A stretch of DNA of 64,000 nucleotides, from the NCBI RefSeq assembly GCF_003966955.1, contig NZ_AP019367.1:682001-746000 (forward strand), written 5' to 3'. Of this stretch, positions 27,282 to 36,284 are shown piece by piece (position 1 is the first letter of the stretch; the number at the start of each line of letters is the position of its first letter). The DNA is from Parolsenella catena (GTDB lineage Bacteria > Actinomycetota > Coriobacteriia > Coriobacteriales > Atopobiaceae). A model generated the notes under the pieces. That model searched no databases. It was not told the origin of the DNA and saw nothing but the letters and a program-made list of their open reading frames with translations. Made by a program: the position numbers and the translations under genes.

Positions 27282-28084
27282 TGGAGGCTCCCTCGCTCAG
27301 CAGATACGTTGAGAGCGGCGTGACCCTGCTCGGCGACACCCGTCGCCCGAACGGGGTCACGTTCGCGTTTACCGAGCGCACGGGCGGCGTCTCGAGCGCT
27401 CCCTACGCAAGCCTCAACCTTGGCTCGCGCTGCGGGGACGACCCTGCGCGCGTGGCCGAGAACCGCGCCCGCGCGCTCGCCGCCCTTGGCGCCTCCGCCA
27501 TCGCAGACCGTCTCGTCGAGCCGCGCCAGGTGCATGGCGACGAGGTCGTCGTGGTGGACTCTGCCAGCCCGGCCGCGCTCGAGCAGGCGCGAGGGCTCGC
27601 CCAGGCAGGTGCCGACGCCATCGTCTGCACGGCGCCCGGCGTGCCCATACTCCTGTGCTTCGCGGACTGCGTGCCCATCGTCCTCACGGCGCCAGGCGGC
27701 TTTGCCGTCGTCCACTCGGGCTGGCGCGGCACGCTCGCGCGCATCGGAGCCAAGGCGCTCTCCGTCCTGTGCGAGCGGGCCGGATGCGTCCCCGCCGACG
27801 TCACGGCCTACGTGGGCCCGCACGTCTCAGGCAACGACTACGAGGTCTCGCCCGAGCTGCTCGCTACGTTCGAGGGCGAGTTTGGTACGATGGTGCATGT
27901 TGCCGAAACGGTGTCGAACCTCGACCTGTCCGCGGCGATCCGGTGCGCGCTCGCGCAGGCAGGCGCTGATCCTGCCCGCATCGTGGACACGTGCCCCTCG
28001 ACGGTCTCCAACACGGACCGTTTCTACTCCTATCGAGCCGAAGGAGGCCTATGCGGTCGTCACGCTGCCATCGCCTACCTCTAG
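27281..28084 (+). CDS. pgeF: Peptidoglycan editing factor PgeF (YfiH/LACC1 family)
   Basis: This multicopper-oxidase-like-fold enzyme is annotated in other bacteria as a purine nucleoside phosphorylase/laccase-like protein and, in Escherichia coli, as a peptidoglycan editing factor. The 267-residue protein carries the metal-site motifs RQVHGDEV (about 82-89), LCFADCVPIVL (about 125) and VVHSGWRGT (about 143), and ends RHAAIAYL. TAATG coupling to ftsZ suggests co-translation. Its 3' end overlaps the pstS start by 34 bases. Confidence 0.9.
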   Translation: MEAPSLSRYVESGVTLLGDTRRPNGVTFAFTERTGGVSSAPYASLNLGSRCGDDPARVAENRARALAALGASAIADRLVEPRQVHGDEVVVVDSASPAALEQARGLAQAGADAIVCTAPGVPILLCFADCVPIVLTAPGGFAVVHSGWRGTLARIGAKALSVLCERAGCVPADVTAYVGPHVSGNDYEVSPELLATFEGEFGTMVHVAETVSNLDLSAAIRCALAQAGADPARIVDTCPSTVSNTDRFYSYRAEGGLCGRHAAIAYL

Positions 28085-28926
28085 TGGGCTGCATGCTGGC
28101 GCTTGCCTGCTCCCTGGTCTTGTCCGCCTGCTCGGGCTCTGGGTCTGCCCAGACCCTGACCGTCGCGGGCTCCACCACAGTCCTTCCCATAGCCGAGATG
28201 GCCGCGGAGGGCTATGAGCAGCAGACCGGCACGAAGGTGCTCGTCTCGGGCCTTGGCTCCTCTGCGGGCATCGAGGCCGCCTCGAACGGCACGGCAGACA
28301 TCGCCACATCGAGCCGCGAGCTCACGGAGGAGGAGGCGAGCCACGAGCTCGTCGCCACCGTCATTGCCCATGATGGCATCGCCGTCATCGTGAACCCCGA
28401 CAATCCCGTCAGCGGCCTCACGACCCAGCAGCTTCGCGACATCTACGCCGGCAAGATCACGAACTGGAGCGAGGTGGGCGGCCCCGACCTGGCCATCCAG
28501 GTCGTGAACAGGGACGAGGCCTCCGGCACGCGCGAGGCGTTCCGCACCATCGTCATGGGAGACGCTTCTTTTGACCGCTCGGCCGCCGTGCTTCCCGGCA
28601 CCGGCCAGGTCCGTGACGTCGTGAGCCGCACGCCTGGCGCCATCGGCTACATCTCCATCGGCTTCGTCGAGTCCGACTACGCCACGACCTCCGTGCGCTC
28701 GCTTCCCATCGACGGCGTCGAGGCCACCGAGGAGAACGTCGAGAGCGGGGCATACCCCATCTCGCGCGACCTGTACTTCTTCACGAACGGTGACCCCCAG
28801 GGCGAGGCTTACGGCTACATCTCCTACGTTTTGTCAGACGCCATGGACCAGACGATCCGAGACGCCGGCTACATTCCCGCCCACAAGCCCGCCTCGGACG
28901 ACGCAGAGGGGAGTGATGCGCGATGA
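28051..28926 (+). CDS. pstS: Phosphate-binding lipoprotein PstS
   Basis: This is the extracytoplasmic phosphate receptor of the Pst ABC transporter. The 291-residue protein has a lipoprotein signal peptide (MRSSRCHRLPLVGCMLALAC and onward) with lipobox LSAC. Phosphate-binding motifs are AGSTTVLPIAEMAAEGY, GSSAGIEA, RDEASGTREAF and PGAIGYISIGF. AAGGAGG at 28041-28047 fixes the ATG at 28051, inside the end of pgeF. It overlaps the permease gene by 4 bases (ATGA). Confidence 0.93.
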   Translation: MRSSRCHRLPLVGCMLALACSLVLSACSGSGSAQTLTVAGSTTVLPIAEMAAEGYEQQTGTKVLVSGLGSSAGIEAASNGTADIATSSRELTEEEASHELVATVIAHDGIAVIVNPDNPVSGLTTQQLRDIYAGKITNWSEVGGPDLAIQVVNRDEASGTREAFRTIVMGDASFDRSAAVLPGTGQVRDVVSRTPGAIGYISIGFVESDYATTSVRSLPIDGVEATEENVESGAYPISRDLYFFTNGDPQGEAYGYISYVLSDAMDQTIRDAGYIPAHKPASDDAEGSDAR

Positions 28927-30881
28927 GCGACAGCGCGCAGCAGGCGGCCGCCGCCTCTGACCTCAAGCAAGTCACCCGCGCGACGCGTCTCAAGGAGCTC
29001 GCGCTCAAGAACCTGTTCCTCACGTGCGCGTGCGTGGCCGTGCTCGCGGTCATCCTCATCTTCGTGTTCACGTTCTGGAAGGCCATCCCCGTCATCACAG
29101 ACATCGGCCTCGGCGAGTTCTTTGGCCTCACGTGGGCGCCCACGGAGGGCCGCTACGGCATCCTCGCGCTGCTCGCGGGCTCGGGCATCGTCACGGTGGG
29201 CTCGCTTGCCATCGGCGTGCCGCTTGCCGTCGGCTGTGCGGTCTTTCTCACCGAGATCGCCGGCAAGCGCCTCGCCGGCATCGTGAGCACCGCCGTCGAC
29301 CTGCTTGCGGGCGTGCCCTCGGTGGTCTACGGCTTCTTTGGCCTCGTAATCCTGCGCCCGCTCGTGGCCGGCCTCACCGGTGGCCTCGGCTTTGGAGCCC
29401 TCACGGTGTGGCTCGTGCTCGCCATCATGATCGTGCCCACGATCACCACGCTCACGATGGACGCGCTGCGCTCCATCCCCATGGGCATTCGCGAGGCGAG
29501 CTTTGCCATGGGCGCCACGCGCTGGCAGACGATCTACAAGGTGGTGCTGCCGGCCGCCAAGATGGGCATCGTGAACGCGGTGGTCCTCGGCATGGGCCGC
29601 GCCATCGGCGAGACGATGGCCGTCCTCATGGTCGTGGGCAACGCCCCGGTCATCCCCGGCGGCATCGCGAGCCCGCTGTCCACGATCACGAGCCAGATCG
29701 CCCTCGACATGGGCTACTCCTCGGGTCTGCACCGCAGCGCCCTGTTCGGCATGGGCGTCGTGCTGTTCATCATCTCCGCCTCGCTCGTGGGCATCGTGCG
29801 CGCCGTCTCGAGCGCGCGCGAGTCCGGTCGCGGCCGCTCGCGCCATCGCCGCGCCAAGGCCGCGGACCGCGCCGTCGTCGCCGGCGGCGTCAACTTCGAC
29901 CACGCCGAGGCGCCTGCCGAGCACGCGCCGGCCCAGATGCTCACCGCAGACGACGTCACGCCCGTCACCGGCGCCGTCACCGAGGCCCGCGAGGGGAGCC
30001 GTGCGCGCATCAAGCGCCTGCTCGCCGAGGGCGCCAAGGGCGGCGGCAACAAGAACCGCACGAATGACCTCATGCTCGGCGTGTTCCGCGCCGCCGGCAT
30101 CGTGACGACCGCCGTGCTCGTCGTCATCATCGCCTTCGTGGCCGTCAACGGCCTGCCGGTCATGTCGTTCGACTTCATCTTCGGCTGGCCCGAGGGCGTC
30201 AACGCCGAGGGCGGCATCTTCCCCACGATCGTCTCGACGCTCTACGTCACGGCGCTCGCGATGCTCATCTGCACGCCCATCGCCGTGCTCGCGGCGGTCT
30301 ACCTCGCCGAGTACGCCAAGCAGGGCCGCCTCGTGACGTTCATCCGCTACGCGGCCGACACCCTGTCGTCCGTCCCCTCCATCGTCATGGGCCTGTTTGG
30401 CTACGCCATGTTCGTTGAGGCCATGGGCTTTGGGCTCTCGATGCTCTCGGCGGCGCTGGCGCTCGCCCTCATGATGATGCCCATCGTCATGCGCACCACC
30501 GAGGAGGCCATCCGCGCGGTGCCCCGCTACATCCGCTGGGGCGCCTACGGCCTTGGCGCCACGAAGTGGCAGGTCGTCTCCAAGATCGTCCTGCCGAGCG
30601 CCTTCCCGCGCATCGCCACGGGCATCGTGCTCGCCATCGGTCGCGCCATCGGCGAGACGGCCGTCGTGCTCTACACGATGGGCCAGGCCATCAACCTGCC
30701 GCTCACGCCGCTGGACTCCGGCCGCCCCATGACGATCCACCTCTACCAGCTGGCAAACGAGGGCATCAACATGCAGGCCGCCTACGGCACGGCGCTGATG
30801 CTCATGCTCATGATCCTTGCGTTCAACCTGTTCGCGCGCTACATCTCGCGCAGGTCCGCTTCGAAGTCGAAGGGAAACTAG
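28923..30881 (+). CDS. Fused PstC-PstA phosphate permease
   Basis: A single 652-residue protein contains both Pst channel subunits. Residues about 1-300 are PstC-like, with [19 protein letters not shown] and the EAA loop [23 protein letters not shown]. Residues about 300-380 are a charged Arg/Ala/Glu linker. Residues about 385-652 are PstA-like, with a second EAA loop, [20 protein letters not shown], and [20 protein letters not shown]. In most bacteria these are separate genes. No stop or frameshift is visible between the halves. The linker would join the last PstC helix to the first PstA helix on the cytoplasmic side. Confidence 0.93.
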   Translation: MSDSAQQAAAASDLKQVTRATRLKELALKNLFLTCACVAVLAVILIFVFTFWKAIPVITDIGLGEFFGLTWAPTEGRYGILALLAGSGIVTVGSLAIGVPLAVGCAVFLTEIAGKRLAGIVSTAVDLLAGVPSVVYGFFGLVILRPLVAGLTGGLGFGALTVWLVLAIMIVPTITTLTMDALRSIPMGIREASFAMGATRWQTIYKVVLPAAKMGIVNAVVLGMGRAIGETMAVLMVVGNAPVIPGGIASPLSTITSQIALDMGYSSGLHRSALFGMGVVLFIISASLVGIVRAVSSARESGRGRSRHRRAKAADRAVVAGGVNFDHAEAPAEHAPAQMLTADDVTPVTGAVTEAREGSRARIKRLLAEGAKGGGNKNRTNDLMLGVFRAAGIVTTAVLVVIIAFVAVNGLPVMSFDFIFGWPEGVNAEGGIFPTIVSTLYVTALAMLICTPIAVLAAVYLAEYAKQGRLVTFIRYAADTLSSVPSIVMGLFGYAMFVEAMGFGLSMLSAALALALMMMPIVMRTTEEAIRAVPRYIRWGAYGLGATKWQVVSKIVLPSAFPRIATGIVLAIGRAIGETAVVLYTMGQAINLPLTPLDSGRPMTIHLYQLANEGINMQAAYGTALMLMLMILAFNLFARYISRRSASKSKGN

Positions 30882-30883
30882 CC

Positions 30884-31687
30884 ATGACCGTCTATCGTCA
30901 CGCACCGCAGAACGGCGGCGCGGGCATCCACGTCGAGAACTTCGACTTCTGGTACGGCGACTTCCACGCGCTGTCCGGCGTCTCCATGGACGTGGCCCCC
31001 AACAAGATCACGGCGTTCATCGGCCCGTCGGGCTGCGGCAAGTCCACCTTCCTGCGCTGCATGAACCGCATGAACGACCTCATCGAGGGCACGCACACCT
31101 CCGGCCTCATGGCCTTCGACGGCAACGACATCTACGCCGACGGCGTCGACCCTGTCGACCTGCGCCGCCGCGTCGGCATGATCTTCCAGCAGCCCAACCC
31201 GTTCCCCAAGTCCATCTACGAGAACGTGGCGTTTGGCCCGCGCCTTCTGGGCGTCAACAGCAAAAGCGAGCTCGACGGCATCGTGGAGGAGTCGCTCAAG
31301 CGCTCCAACCTCTGGAAGGAGGTCGCCGACCAGCTCGACAAGAACGGCCTGGCGCTCTCCGGTGGCCAGCAACAGCGCCTGTGCATCGCCCGCACCCTCG
31401 CCGTGCAGCCCGACGTCCTGCTCATGGACGAGCCGTGCTCGGCCATCGACCCCACGAGCGTCCAGCGCGTCGAGGACCTTATGGCCGAGCTCTCGAGCGA
31501 GATGACGATCATCATCGTGACCCACTCCATGCAGCAGGCCGCCCGCGTGTCCGACTACATGGCCTTCTTCCTGCAGGAGCACGCCGGCGAGCCGGCCGGG
31601 CTCGTGGAGTACGGTGACACGACCGAGATCTTCAACTCGCCGAGCGACCAGCGCACCGAGGACTACATCACCGGCCGCTTCGGCTGA
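30884..31687 (+). CDS. pstB: Phosphate transport ATPase PstB
   Basis: This is the ATPase of the Pst transporter. The 267-residue protein has Walker [20 protein letters not shown] (about 46-64), Q-loop [20 protein letters not shown], signature [16 protein letters not shown] (about 158) and Walker [13 protein letters not shown] (about 180). The [11 protein letters not shown] stretch is specific to PstB. The frame is open much further upstream inside the permease, but the ATG at 30884 with AGGGAA upstream gives the normal length. It starts 2 bp after the permease stop. Confidence 0.96.
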   Translation: MTVYRHAPQNGGAGIHVENFDFWYGDFHALSGVSMDVAPNKITAFIGPSGCGKSTFLRCMNRMNDLIEGTHTSGLMAFDGNDIYADGVDPVDLRRRVGMIFQQPNPFPKSIYENVAFGPRLLGVNSKSELDGIVEESLKRSNLWKEVADQLDKNGLALSGGQQQRLCIARTLAVQPDVLLMDEPCSAIDPTSVQRVEDLMAELSSEMTIIIVTHSMQQAARVSDYMAFFLQEHAGEPAGLVEYGDTTEIFNSPSDQRTEDYITGRFG

Positions 31688-31697
31688 GGCGTCCTTT

Positions 31698-31743
31698 CCG
31701 GTAGCCGCCCCCAAGGTGCCAAAGACTTTTGGGAGTCTGCCGG
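31698..31743. repeat. Intergenic hairpin repeat, copy 1 (after pstB)
   Basis: CCGG...GCCGG arms enclose CCCCCAAGGTGCCAAAGAC and TTTTGGGAGTC. The same arrangement, with CCCCCAGG, TCAAAGTC and TTTTGGGG, occurs at 35346-35386 after yggT. Both sit just downstream of a gene and both form an interrupted stem. It may stabilise the end of pstB mRNA and thereby separate pstB from phoU output. Confidence 0.6.
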
Positions 31744-31784
31744 AGCACGTCTAGGCCCGCGACCACCCATCGAAGGAGTTTGCC

Positions 31785-32579
31785 ATGCGAGAGACCTTCA
31801 ACCGCCAGCTCACCGAGATGCGCCAGGAGCTCGTCTACATCTACGCCAACATCGACTTGGCGCTCCACGACGCCCTCGACGCCCTGTCCGAGGGCGACAA
31901 GGACAAGGCCAAGGCCGTCAAGGCCAAGACGCGTGAGATGGACGAGCACTGCGCCGCGCTCGAGCAGAAGGCCTTCATGCTCATCGCCACGCAGCAGCCC
32001 GTCGCGAGCGACCTGCGCCTCATCCAGTTCGTGATCTATGCCAACTTCAACCTGGCGCGCATGTCTAACCACGTGCGCAACATCGCCAAGACCGCCAAGC
32101 GCTGCGCGGGCCGCGACGTGCCCGGCCAGCTCATCGACCTGCTCGCGAGCGAGGGGCACCTCGTCTACCGCGTGCTGTCGAGCTGCGTCACGGCCATCGT
32201 GGAGGACGACCTGCGCGCCGCCTCGTCGCTGCCTGTGCTCGACGAGCCGGTCGACGAGCTCTACAAGCAGTTCTTCCGCTCGCTTGCCACGCTTGGGCCC
32301 GACGACGACATGGACGCCGCGAGCCGCGTGATCATGGCCTCGCGCATGCTCGAGCGCATCTCCGACAACGCCGTCGAGATCGGCGAGAGGCTCGTGTTCC
32401 TGCTCACCGGCAAGCGCCGCAGCCTCGATGACCTGCGCGACCTCGACGATGACGACCTCCAGGAGATGTACGCCGCCCGCGGCGTTGGCCTCGTGACCGA
32501 CCGCGACACCGACGAGCAGCTCGCCCACCAGATTCCCGAGCTGCGTCACGAGGGCGGCGACGCGAGCGATGAGCAGTAG
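31785..32579 (+). CDS. phoU: Phosphate-signalling protein PhoU
   Basis: PhoU tunes Pst activity and the phosphate-sensing kinase. The 264-residue helical protein has two PhoU repeats; the metal-binding signatures are E..D..C (REMDEHCAALEQKAF, about 46) and ERISDNAVEIGERLVFLLTG (about 191-210). The C-terminal ~50 acidic residues exceed the usual ~220-residue length. AAGGAG precedes the ATG. Its end overlaps yggS by 11 bases. No phoR/phoB pair is in the window. Confidence 0.9.
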   Translation: MRETFNRQLTEMRQELVYIYANIDLALHDALDALSEGDKDKAKAVKAKTREMDEHCAALEQKAFMLIATQQPVASDLRLIQFVIYANFNLARMSNHVRNIAKTAKRCAGRDVPGQLIDLLASEGHLVYRVLSSCVTAIVEDDLRAASSLPVLDEPVDELYKQFFRSLATLGPDDDMDAASRVIMASRMLERISDNAVEIGERLVFLLTGKRRSLDDLRDLDDDDLQEMYAARGVGLVTDRDTDEQLAHQIPELRHEGGDASDEQ

Positions 32580-33318
32580 CAAGGACGCGCCCTCCCTCGA
32601 GCCCGATGGGCCTTACGTCTCGTTCGTGCGGCAGCGTCGCTCGGCCATCCTCGAGCGGCTCGGGGACGCCTGTGCCCGCGCCGGGCGCGACGTCGCCTCG
32701 GTGACGCTTGCCGCCGTCTCCAAGACGGTGGGACCGGTCGAGGCCGTTGCCGCCATGCGCGCCGGCTACGAGGTCTTTGCCGAGAACCGCCCCCAGGAGC
32801 TCGTCCGCAAGCTCGACGCCCTGGCCGCCGCCGGCATCGAGGCGCCACGCTTCGACATGATCGGCAACCTGCAGAAGAACAAGATCAACCAGGTGCTCGG
32901 GCGAGCCTCGCTCATCCAGTCCATCTCGAGCGCCACGCTCGCGCAGGCCGTCTCCAAGCGCGCCGAGCGCGAGGGCCTGCGCGTGCCGGTGCTGCTCGAG
33001 TGCAACGTCTCCGGGGAGCAGTCCAAGGTCGGGTTCTCGCCCGACGAGGTGCGCGAGGCCGCCGAGGGGCTTGCCGCCCTGCCCGGCATCCGCATCGAGG
33101 GCGTCATGTCGATGGCGCCGGCGCATGACCCCGCCGAGGCCCGCCGCACCTTCAGCGGCGCCCGCGAGCTGGCCGAGGAGCTGCGTGACCGCACCGGCCT
33201 CGCACTGCCCGTGCTTTCCTGCGGAATGAGCGATGATTTTGAAATCGCGGTCGAGGAGGGCTCCACCCTCGTTAGACTGGGACGCATAGTGTTTTCTGCC
33301 GACTACGACCTGTCTTAG
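32569..33318 (+). CDS. PLP homeostasis protein YggS (PLPBP)
   Basis: This alanine-racemase-like TIM-barrel protein binds pyridoxal phosphate and buffers PLP and amino-acid metabolism. The 249-residue protein has the PLP lysine in LAAVSKTVG (Lys about 46), ENRPQELVRKLDAL, FDMIGNLQKNKI (usually HFIGxLQxNK) and the C-terminal LSCGMSDDFEIAVEEGSTLVRLGRIVF. It is a usual member of the ftsZ-sepF region in Gram-positives. Here its start lies inside phoU. Confidence 0.9.
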   Translation: MSSSKDAPSLEPDGPYVSFVRQRRSAILERLGDACARAGRDVASVTLAAVSKTVGPVEAVAAMRAGYEVFAENRPQELVRKLDALAAAGIEAPRFDMIGNLQKNKINQVLGRASLIQSISSATLAQAVSKRAEREGLRVPVLLECNVSGEQSKVGFSPDEVREAAEGLAALPGIRIEGVMSMAPAHDPAEARRTFSGARELAEELRDRTGLALPVLSCGMSDDFEIAVEEGSTLVRLGRIVFSADYDLS

Positions 33319-33369
33319 GGTCGCTGGGACGGGCGCCCGCGTGGCGCCCATCAAGACATGGGGACCATC

Positions 33370-34149
33370 ATGGGATTTCTCGACAACCTCAAGGGCGCGG
33401 TCCAGGACAAGCTCCAGCCCCGCGACAACGACTACTACGACGACGGCTACGGCGACTACGACGAGCCGTATGACGACAACGGCTACTACGACGACCGCCA
33501 GCCCCAGCGCGAGGAGCCGCGCGGCACGGGCCTGCTCGGCAACCCGTCGCGTCCGGACGCGGACAGCGTGAACGTCTACACGCGATCGGGTCGTCACCTC
33601 TCTGGCGACGACCTGCCCTCCACGGCCACGGAGAGCTACGGCTCCGGCACCTATGGGGCGGATGGCACCTACGGTTCCTACAGCTCCGACTCCGCCTACC
33701 GCGCGGCCGACGACGACTGGCGCGCCAGCGCCGACGCCCCGCGCGACTTCGAGCCGCAGCATGCCGAGGGCACCGAGACCTACGTGCCGCCCATGACTCA
33801 GCCCGGCGTCTTTGGCGCCACGGGCAACACGCCCGCCGACAAGGGCCTCACGGCCGTCCCGCGCGTCACGAGCGGAAAGCTGCCCGCCTACGTGCTCAAG
33901 CCCACGAGCTACGACGACGTCCAGATGGTCGTCCGTCGCGTCCGCACGAACCAGCCCGTGGTGCTTTCGTTCAAGAACCTCAAGATCGAGGTCGCCAAGC
34001 GCATCCTCGACTTCAGCTTTGGCCTGGCCTGCGGCATCGACGGCGCGGTCGAGGAGCTCGGCGACCGTGTGTTCGTCGTGCTGCCGCAGGGCGTCGAGCT
34101 CGCCGAGGCCGACAAGCGCAAGCTGCGCGCCGACGGTCTCATCGACTAG
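33370..34149 (+). CDS. sepF: Cell division protein SepF
   Basis: SepF anchors FtsZ to the membrane and replaces FtsA in actinobacteria. The 259-residue protein has the N-terminal amphipathic membrane-binding helix MGFLDNLKGAVQDKL. A long Asp/Tyr/Pro-rich linker (about 20-170) and the globular SepF domain (about 176-259) with KPTSYDDVQMVVRRVRTNQP, VLSFKNL and RILDFSFGLACGIDG follow. ATG at 33358 is also in frame, but GGGGACC before 33370 and the typical MGF start favour the shorter form. A 7-bp stem hairpin (33331-33349) lies in the leader. Confidence 0.93.
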   Translation: MGFLDNLKGAVQDKLQPRDNDYYDDGYGDYDEPYDDNGYYDDRQPQREEPRGTGLLGNPSRPDADSVNVYTRSGRHLSGDDLPSTATESYGSGTYGADGTYGSYSSDSAYRAADDDWRASADAPRDFEPQHAEGTETYVPPMTQPGVFGATGNTPADKGLTAVPRVTSGKLPAYVLKPTSYDDVQMVVRRVRTNQPVVLSFKNLKIEVAKRILDFSFGLACGIDGAVEELGDRVFVVLPQGVELAEADKRKLRADGLID

Positions 34150-34179
34150 CTTTCGCATCAAACCATTCGCAACAACCTC

Positions 34180-34201
34180 GTGGCGGCCGCGCGGCCGCCA
34201 C
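34180..34201. repeat. Perfect 22-bp palindrome before proC
   Basis: GTGGCGGCCGC at 34180-34190 is mirrored exactly at 34191-34201 with no loop. It lies between sepF and proC, 20 bases before the proC start. It could be a protein-binding site or, as RNA, a hairpin with a forced loop. No T-run follows. Confidence 0.6.
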
Positions 34202-34220
34202 GTTGTCTGAAGGGGGACAC

Positions 34221-35051
34221 ATGTCCGATACCGAGAAGGACCTGCTCGGGGGCCAGACCGTTGCCATCATCGGCGCCGGGTCCATGGGCGGCTCCATCGC
34301 TCGTGGCCTCGTAGAGTCTGGCGCCCTGCCCGGCGAGCAGGTGCTCGTGTGCGACCACAACCCCGGCAAGCTCGCGGCGCTGGCGCAACAGGCCGGCGTG
34401 CGCACCTTCGCGACGTCCGCCGAGATGCTCGCCGAGAAGCCCGGCATCGTGGTGCTCGCCGTGAAGCCGCAGGTGCTCGCTGCCGTGCTCGAGCAGCACG
34501 CCGCAGACCTCGATGGCGCCCTCGTGGTCTCCATTGCTGCCGGCGTCACGCTCGCCACGCTCGAGGCCGCACTTCCCGGCGCGCGCGTCGTGCGCGTCAT
34601 GCCCAACCTGCCCGTCTCGGTGCGCTCGGGCGCCTCGGCCATCACGGGCGGTGCCTCCGCCGGTGAGGCGGACGTGGCCACCGTGCAGGCCCTCTTTGCC
34701 ACGCTGGGCTCCGCCAAGGTCATGCGCGAGGACCAGCTCGACGCCGAGGGTGCGGTCGTGGGCTGCGCGCCGGCCTACTTCGCCCTCATGGTCGACGCCC
34801 TCACGCGCGCCGGCATCCGCGCGGGCCTGCGCGCCACGGACGCCCGCGAGATGGTGAACGCCACGATGCTCGGCGTGGCCGAGTCGCTCGCGGCCAGCGG
34901 CGAGCACCCGCGCGCCTACATGGAGCGCGTGACGTCCCCGGGCGGCACCACCGCCGCCGCACTCTATGAGCTTGAGCCCGCGCTCGTCGACGGCTGCTAC
35001 GACGCCGTCGATGCCGCCCTTGCGCGCACGGCCGAGCTGGCGAGGGGCTAG
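34221..35051 (+). CDS. proC: Pyrroline-5-carboxylate reductase
   Basis: ProC catalyses the last step of proline synthesis, NAD(P)H-dependent reduction of pyrroline-5-carboxylate. The 276-residue protein has the dinucleotide motif IIGAGSMGGSIARGL (about 15-29), VVLAVKPQVL (about 76), VRVMPNLPVSVRSG (about 122) and the family signature MVNATMLGVAESL...RVTSPGGTTAAALYELE near the C-terminus. AGGGGGACAC precedes the ATG. proC is commonly found between sepF and yggT in Gram-positives. Confidence 0.95.
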   Translation: MSDTEKDLLGGQTVAIIGAGSMGGSIARGLVESGALPGEQVLVCDHNPGKLAALAQQAGVRTFATSAEMLAEKPGIVVLAVKPQVLAAVLEQHAADLDGALVVSIAAGVTLATLEAALPGARVVRVMPNLPVSVRSGASAITGGASAGEADVATVQALFATLGSAKVMREDQLDAEGAVVGCAPAYFALMVDALTRAGIRAGLRATDAREMVNATMLGVAESLAASGEHPRAYMERVTSPGGTTAAALYELEPALVDGCYDAVDAALARTAELARG

Positions 35052-35054
35052 CGT

Positions 35055-35333
35055 ATGGACGCATACCGCCTCATCAACCTCATCTCCGCGCTCGTGAACT
35101 TCTACGAGTGGCTCGTGATCATCTGGTGCTTCATGTCGTGGTTCCCGCTTCGCGAGGGCAGCCTCATGTATGACGTCGCCGTGGTCATCGACCGCATCGT
35201 GAGCCCGTACATGAACCTGTTCCGCCGCTTCATCCCGCCCCTGGGCGGCATGGACTTCTCACCGATCGTGGGGCTGTTCGTCCTCTCGTTTGGCGAGCGC
35301 CTCATTTTCCGCCTGCTGCTGGGCATGGCCTAG
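35055..35333 (+). CDS. YggT-family membrane protein
   Basis: The 92-residue protein has two membrane segments (about 8-28 and 68-90). It contains the family pattern FYEWLVIIWCFMSWFP...VVIDRIVSPYMNLFRRFIPPLGGMDFSPIVG (given in part). The exact role is unknown; the family accompanies sepF and divIVA and is thought to work in division or shape. It starts 3 bp after the proC stop, using a ribosome site (GAGGGG) inside proC. Confidence 0.85.
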   Translation: MDAYRLINLISALVNFYEWLVIIWCFMSWFPLREGSLMYDVAVVIDRIVSPYMNLFRRFIPPLGGMDFSPIVGLFVLSFGERLIFRLLLGMA

Positions 35334-35345
35334 CGACGTCCCGGT

Positions 35346-35386
35346 GGGCGGCCCCCAGGCGTCAAAGTCTTTTGGGGTGTCCGCCC
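35346..35386. repeat. Intergenic hairpin repeat, copy 2 (after yggT)
   Basis: Arms GGGCGG and CCGCCC enclose CCCCCAGGCGTCAAAGTC and TTTTGGGG. It is a diverged copy of the element at 31698-31743. It lies 13 bp after the yggT stop codon, upstream of the divIVA promoter. Confidence 0.6.
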
Positions 35387-35463
35387 GTTTGTGCGCTCGC
35401 CCTTGGCATCGCGGCTTTTGTCGCGCGTTTGTGACACGGTGCGCGCCCCCATCCCGGGCGGGT

Positions 35464-35469
35464 TATACT
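35464..35469 (+). promoter_or_regulatory. Probable divIVA promoter (-10)
   Basis: TATACT at 35464-35469 is a near-consensus -10 box 59 bases before the divIVA ATG. TTGTGA at 35429-35434 is too far upstream (29 bp) for a standard -35, so the -35 region is unclear. It separates divIVA transcription from the upstream operon. Confidence 0.5.
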
Positions 35470-35527
35470 GGTAAGAAGCTAATTGCGTGACCTGGGCGCA
35501 CGCCCATAGGAACGAAAGGGACTCAGA

Positions 35528-36205
35528 ATGGCTATCACACCCGCAGAAATCGACAACCTCTGCTTCTCTCCCTCCAAGAAGGGCTATGACACCGACGAGG
35601 TCGACGCCTTCCTCGAGCGCTGCTCGAGCGAGGTCGACGCCATGCTCCAGAAGATCGCCGACCTCAAGGGCCGCCTGACCGCCTCCGAGCAGCAGCTCGC
35701 CGCCGCCCAGGCCCAGATCGCCCAGCTCCAGAGCCAGCAGCCCGCCGAGGCCGCCGCGCCCGTCACCGCCCCGACCGGCCTCACCGCCTCGGAGACCCAG
35801 ATCTCCAAGGTCCTCATCGTGGCCCAGCAGAGCGCCGACAAGATCGTTGCCGAGGCCCGCGACAACGCAGAGAAGATCCGCAACGACGCAGACCAGAAGG
35901 CCCGCGAGGTCATCCGCCAGGCCCTGGCCGAGAAGCAGAGCGAGCTCGACGAGATGGACCGCCTCAAGGAGTCCCGCGAGCAGTTCCGCGACCAGTACAA
36001 GGCGCTGCTCCAGCACTTCATGGATGACGCTGACAACGCCTTCTCCGGCCAGCTCTCCACGAGCCTGCCCACCGGCTCGGCCGCTGCCGCCCAGGCCGCC
36101 GTTTCCGCGCCTGCCGCCGCGCCCGCGTTTGACGCGGACGCCACGCAGCTTGCGCAGCCCTCTCAGCTGCCGATGTCCGGCGTTGACGTGGATGACCTGG
36201 ACTAG
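35528..36205 (+). CDS. divIVA: DivIVA-family polar/septal protein
   Basis: DivIVA (Wag31) is a coiled-coil scaffold that recognises curved membrane at poles and septa. The 225-residue protein begins MAITPAEIDNLCFSPSKKGY DTDEVDAFLERC (split for length), the conserved lipid-binding domain. Two coiled-coil blocks follow (about 35-75 and 100-170) and an Ala-rich tail. Its place at the end of the sepF-proC-yggT run is typical of Gram-positives. A terminator follows. Confidence 0.93.
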   Translation: MAITPAEIDNLCFSPSKKGYDTDEVDAFLERCSSEVDAMLQKIADLKGRLTASEQQLAAAQAQIAQLQSQQPAEAAAPVTAPTGLTASETQISKVLIVAQQSADKIVAEARDNAEKIRNDADQKAREVIRQALAEKQSELDEMDRLKESREQFRDQYKALLQHFMDDADNAFSGQLSTSLPTGSAAAAQAAVSAPAAAPAFDADATQLAQPSQLPMSGVDVDDLD

Positions 36206-36233
36206 CGAACGACCCGCGTTCATCTGACTGTCT

Positions 36234-36273
36234 GGGGCGGGCTCGCCGTGCGCGGGCCCGCCCCTTCTCGTTT
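36234..36273 (+). terminator. Terminator after divIVA
   Basis: A 12-bp stem (36234-36245, GGGGCGGGCTCG, with 36253-36264, one G-U pair) is followed by TTCTCGTTT. It lies 28 bp after the divIVA stop and ends just before the cutC start region. Confidence 0.6.
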
Positions 36274-36284
36274 GGGGAGGGGCC

